A stretch of DNA of 7,257 bases. It comes from DATKMG01 sp035541995. Its GTDB lineage: Bacteria > Acidobacteriota > Terriglobia > Versatilivoradales > Versatilivoraceae. Both the position numbers and the translations under genes were made by a program. Below are positions 6,079 through 7,257 of this stretch, piece by piece. Location: assembly GCA_035541995.1 (NCBI GenBank), contig DATKMG010000118.1, positions 1 to 7,257 on the forward strand, in the 5' to 3' direction. How positions within the stretch are numbered: position 1 is the first letter of the stretch; every line of letters starts with the position of its first letter. The notes under the pieces were generated by a model. It was given only the letters and a program-made list of their open reading frames with translations, was not told the DNA's origin and did not search any database.

Positions 6079-7027
6079 CGAATTTCAATTGATGGACATC
6101 ACGTTCCAACCCTGTTGGGATGGTGAGGTCTCCATAGAGGGCGGGACGTCGCGCTTTGATCCACATTCGGCCCGTGCTGTCCTCGAGCAAAGAGGCGTCC
6201 AGGTCGGCAATAACCATGTCATTGCCGGCCTTCCAGGTCTCCGCCAGGACCCGGCCATAAGGATCAAGGATCATAGCATTGCCGGTTCGAATCTCGTCAT
6301 CGTCCACTCCCACACCGTTACTAAAGATCAAGAATACACCATTGTCGTGGGCGCGGCTGGGCAGCCAACGCATCAGCCAGCCTCGGCCTTTGTCGCCTCG
6401 AAATTCGCGTTCGATGCTCTGTGGGTCATTGTGGCGATTCTCCCAGAGTTTCCGGTCGACTAAACCCATCAGGTGCGGGTTCCTCGCACGGCATCCTCCA
6501 GTCTGGTGAGGGGCAATCAGGATCTCGGTCCCCTTTAGTGCAGTTAGACGAACGTTCTCAATAATGTTGTTATCGAAGCAGATGAGGACACCAGCTCGGA
6601 AACCTTGCGGAAGGTCAAAAACAGTATACTCTGACCCTCCCAGGACCAGAGGATGCTCGAAGGCGTGGATCTTGCGGTGCCGGTGAGCAGACCCATCCGG
6701 CGTGGCGACCACATAGCTATTATGGAAACTCCTATTGCCAGTGGCCTCCACAAATCCAGCGCCGATAGTCATCTGATACTCAATTGCCAGATTGATCAAC
6801 CTTTTCGTACTAGGCCCCTCGAAGATCGGCTCTGCCAGCTCGTTGAGCTGCGCCGGGGTCAGGTTACGGATGAACCAATATCCCGTAATACAACACTCCG
6901 GGAAGATGAGTAGCTCCACACTCTGCTTTGCAGCCTTTTTGATGTACTCACCTAATACGGCAAAATTCGCGGCCTTGTCACCTGGAAGACTCTCCATTTG
7001 GACCGCGGCAACGCGTATTGTTCGCAT
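6071..7027 (-). CDS. Nitrilase-superfamily carbon-nitrogen hydrolase
   Basis: 318 residues, a normal full length for the CN-hydrolase fold. The Glu-Lys-Cys catalytic triad is visible: Glu44 in LLIFPECCITGY, Lys119 in HRKIHAFEH, and Cys150 in GVLICFDNN. Members cleave non-peptide C-N bonds (amides, nitriles, N-carbamoyl or ureido groups) and are cytoplasmic oligomers. The sequence after the catalytic Cys, LKGTEILIAPHQTGGC, and the later blocks DKGRGWLMRWLPSRAHDNG and SNGVGVDDDEIRTGNAMILDPYGR mark a distinct subgroup I cannot tie to a defined substrate; an amidase or carbamoylase is more likely than a true nitrilase. The ATG at 7027 has AAGGAAA at a good distance. A possible leader ORF and small hairpins precede it. 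The stop codon sits within the right arm of the next repeat element. Superfamily certain, substrate unknown. Confidence 0.92.
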   Translation of the reverse strand: MRTIRVAAVQMESLPGDKAANFAVLGEYIKKAAKQSVELLIFPECCITGYWFIRNLTPAQLNELAEPIFEGPSTKRLINLAIEYQMTIGAGFVEATGNRSFHNSYVVATPDGSAHRHRKIHAFEHPLVLGGSEYTVFDLPQGFRAGVLICFDNNIIENVRLTALKGTEILIAPHQTGGCRARNPHLMGLVDRKLWENRHNDPQSIEREFRGDKGRGWLMRWLPSRAHDNGVFLIFSNGVGVDDDEIRTGNAMILDPYGRVLAETWKAGNDMVIADLDASLLEDSTGRMWIKARRPALYGDLTIPTGLERDVHQLKFEE

Positions 7028-7033
7028 GGCTCA

Positions 7034-7040
7034 TTTCCTT
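7034..7040 (-). promoter_or_regulatory. Ribosome binding site of the amidohydrolase
   Basis: AAGGAAA on the minus strand ends six bases before the ATG at 7027 (eight from AAGGA), which supports that start. Confidence 0.7.
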
Positions 7041-7068
7041 TCTTGTCATTGGAGTCAGCGGGCAATCG

Positions 7069-7101
7069 TTGGCCTCAAGCTAGGAGGCTTGGCGATGCCA
7101 A
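7069..7101 (-). promoter_or_regulatory. Two small, possibly competing hairpins in the amidohydrolase leader
   Basis: On the minus strand, TTGGC (7101-7097) can pair with GCCAA at 7093-7089, followed by a second stem GCCTC (7088-7084) with GAGGC (7076-7072). A second GCCAA at 7073-7069 could pair with the same TTGGC, so two folds exclude each other. Stems are only five base pairs and no T run follows, so a regulatory role is speculative. Confidence 0.25.
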
Positions 7102-7109
7102 ACAGGCTT

Positions 7110-7178
7110 TCAATCAGGTGGATTCGTCACCAAAAACAAACCCAAGACCAGGAAAGAAGCTTTGAATGAGTCAATCAT
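7110..7178 (-). CDS. Possible 22-residue leader peptide or microprotein
   Basis: An ATG at 7178 follows a strong GGGAGG (7192-7187) with eight bases of spacing. The 22-residue product is MIDSFKASFLVLGLFLVT followed by NPPD and a TGA stop. The middle is hydrophobic enough for a short membrane segment, and the end carries Pro-Pro-Asp, a sequence known to slow ribosomes. It ends 82 bases before the amidohydrolase start, just before the small hairpins, an arrangement like that of a regulatory leader peptide. It lies far below the size at which ORFs can be trusted alone, and the rest of 7028-7257 shows no larger gene. Chance is a serious alternative. Confidence 0.3.
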   Translation of the reverse strand: MIDSFKASFLVLGLFLVTNPPD

Positions 7179-7214
7179 GTGTGTCGCCTCCCATGAAAAT
7201 GCGGTTTTGGTGGA

Positions 7215-7239
7215 GGGAGCGCGGGTGACCGCTGTCACC
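7215..7239. repeat. REP-like hairpin at the window edge
   Basis: GGGAGCGCG (7215-7223) runs into a perfect 6-bp stem, GGTGAC (7224-7229) with GTCACC (7234-7239), around a four-base loop. The GGGAGCGCG motif is shared with 5961-5969 in the spacer before the ACT gene. The element probably continues past the window end. Confidence 0.4.
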
Positions 7240-7257
7240 TGTCGCGACCTCGGCCCC

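Noticed and set aside
5951..6463. 170-codon plus-strand ORF
   Set aside because: Most of it lies opposite the amidohydrolase, whose catalytic motifs are unmistakable; its own start is in the palindrome-rich spacer and it shows no family motif.

Overview
This window looks like an ordinary stretch of bacterial chromosome with moderate G+C. It carries short operon-like gene groups separated by intergenic spacers rich in inverted repeats. No phage, IS transposase, tRNA, rRNA or CRISPR array is visible. The structured spacers (CCCAGGG/CCCTGGG hairpins, GGGAGCGCG hairpins, a MITE-like element), together with the D-aminoacylase, APC permease and subtilase gene content, would fit a soil or sediment bacterium such as an Acidobacteriota member. 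That placement is a weak impression, not a demonstrated one.

Layout. 1-624 (+): C-terminal part of an N-acyl-D-amino-acid deacylase. 656-2035 (+): APC-family amino acid permease, 31 bases downstream and probably co-transcribed. 2022-2570 (-): small FMN nitroreductase whose 3' end overlaps the permease by 14 bases. 2592-2922: spacer with a nested, concentric inverted-repeat element. 2923-4194 (-): membrane-anchored subtilisin-like (S8) protease with an altered His motif. 4195-4723: spacer with a 181-bp element whose two ends are long imperfect inverted repeats, plus a doubtful 64-residue ORF. 4724-5206 (+): protein of the adenosine-specific kinase family. 5210-5230: strong hairpin between convergent genes. 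5285-5698 (-): two-ACT-domain protein. 5699-6070: spacer with another repeat-rich element. 6071-7027 (-): nitrilase-superfamily amidohydrolase. 7028-7257: its upstream region, with two small hairpins, a possible 22-codon leader ORF with a strong Shine-Dalgarno, and a hairpin at the window edge.

How the genes may work together. The deacylase would release free D-amino acids from N-acylated forms, and the adjacent permease could move amino acids or the substrate across the membrane. The nitrilase-family amidohydrolase also acts on carbon-nitrogen bonds, and the ACT protein probably binds a small ligand, perhaps an amino acid. A loose theme of amino-acid and amide nitrogen scavenging is therefore possible, but only the first two genes are arranged in a way that supports a functional link.

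I did not find convincing evidence of a new multi-gene system. The most unusual content is in the spacers: two large, well-formed inverted-repeat elements of different families, and the small leader-like ORF upstream of the amidohydrolase.
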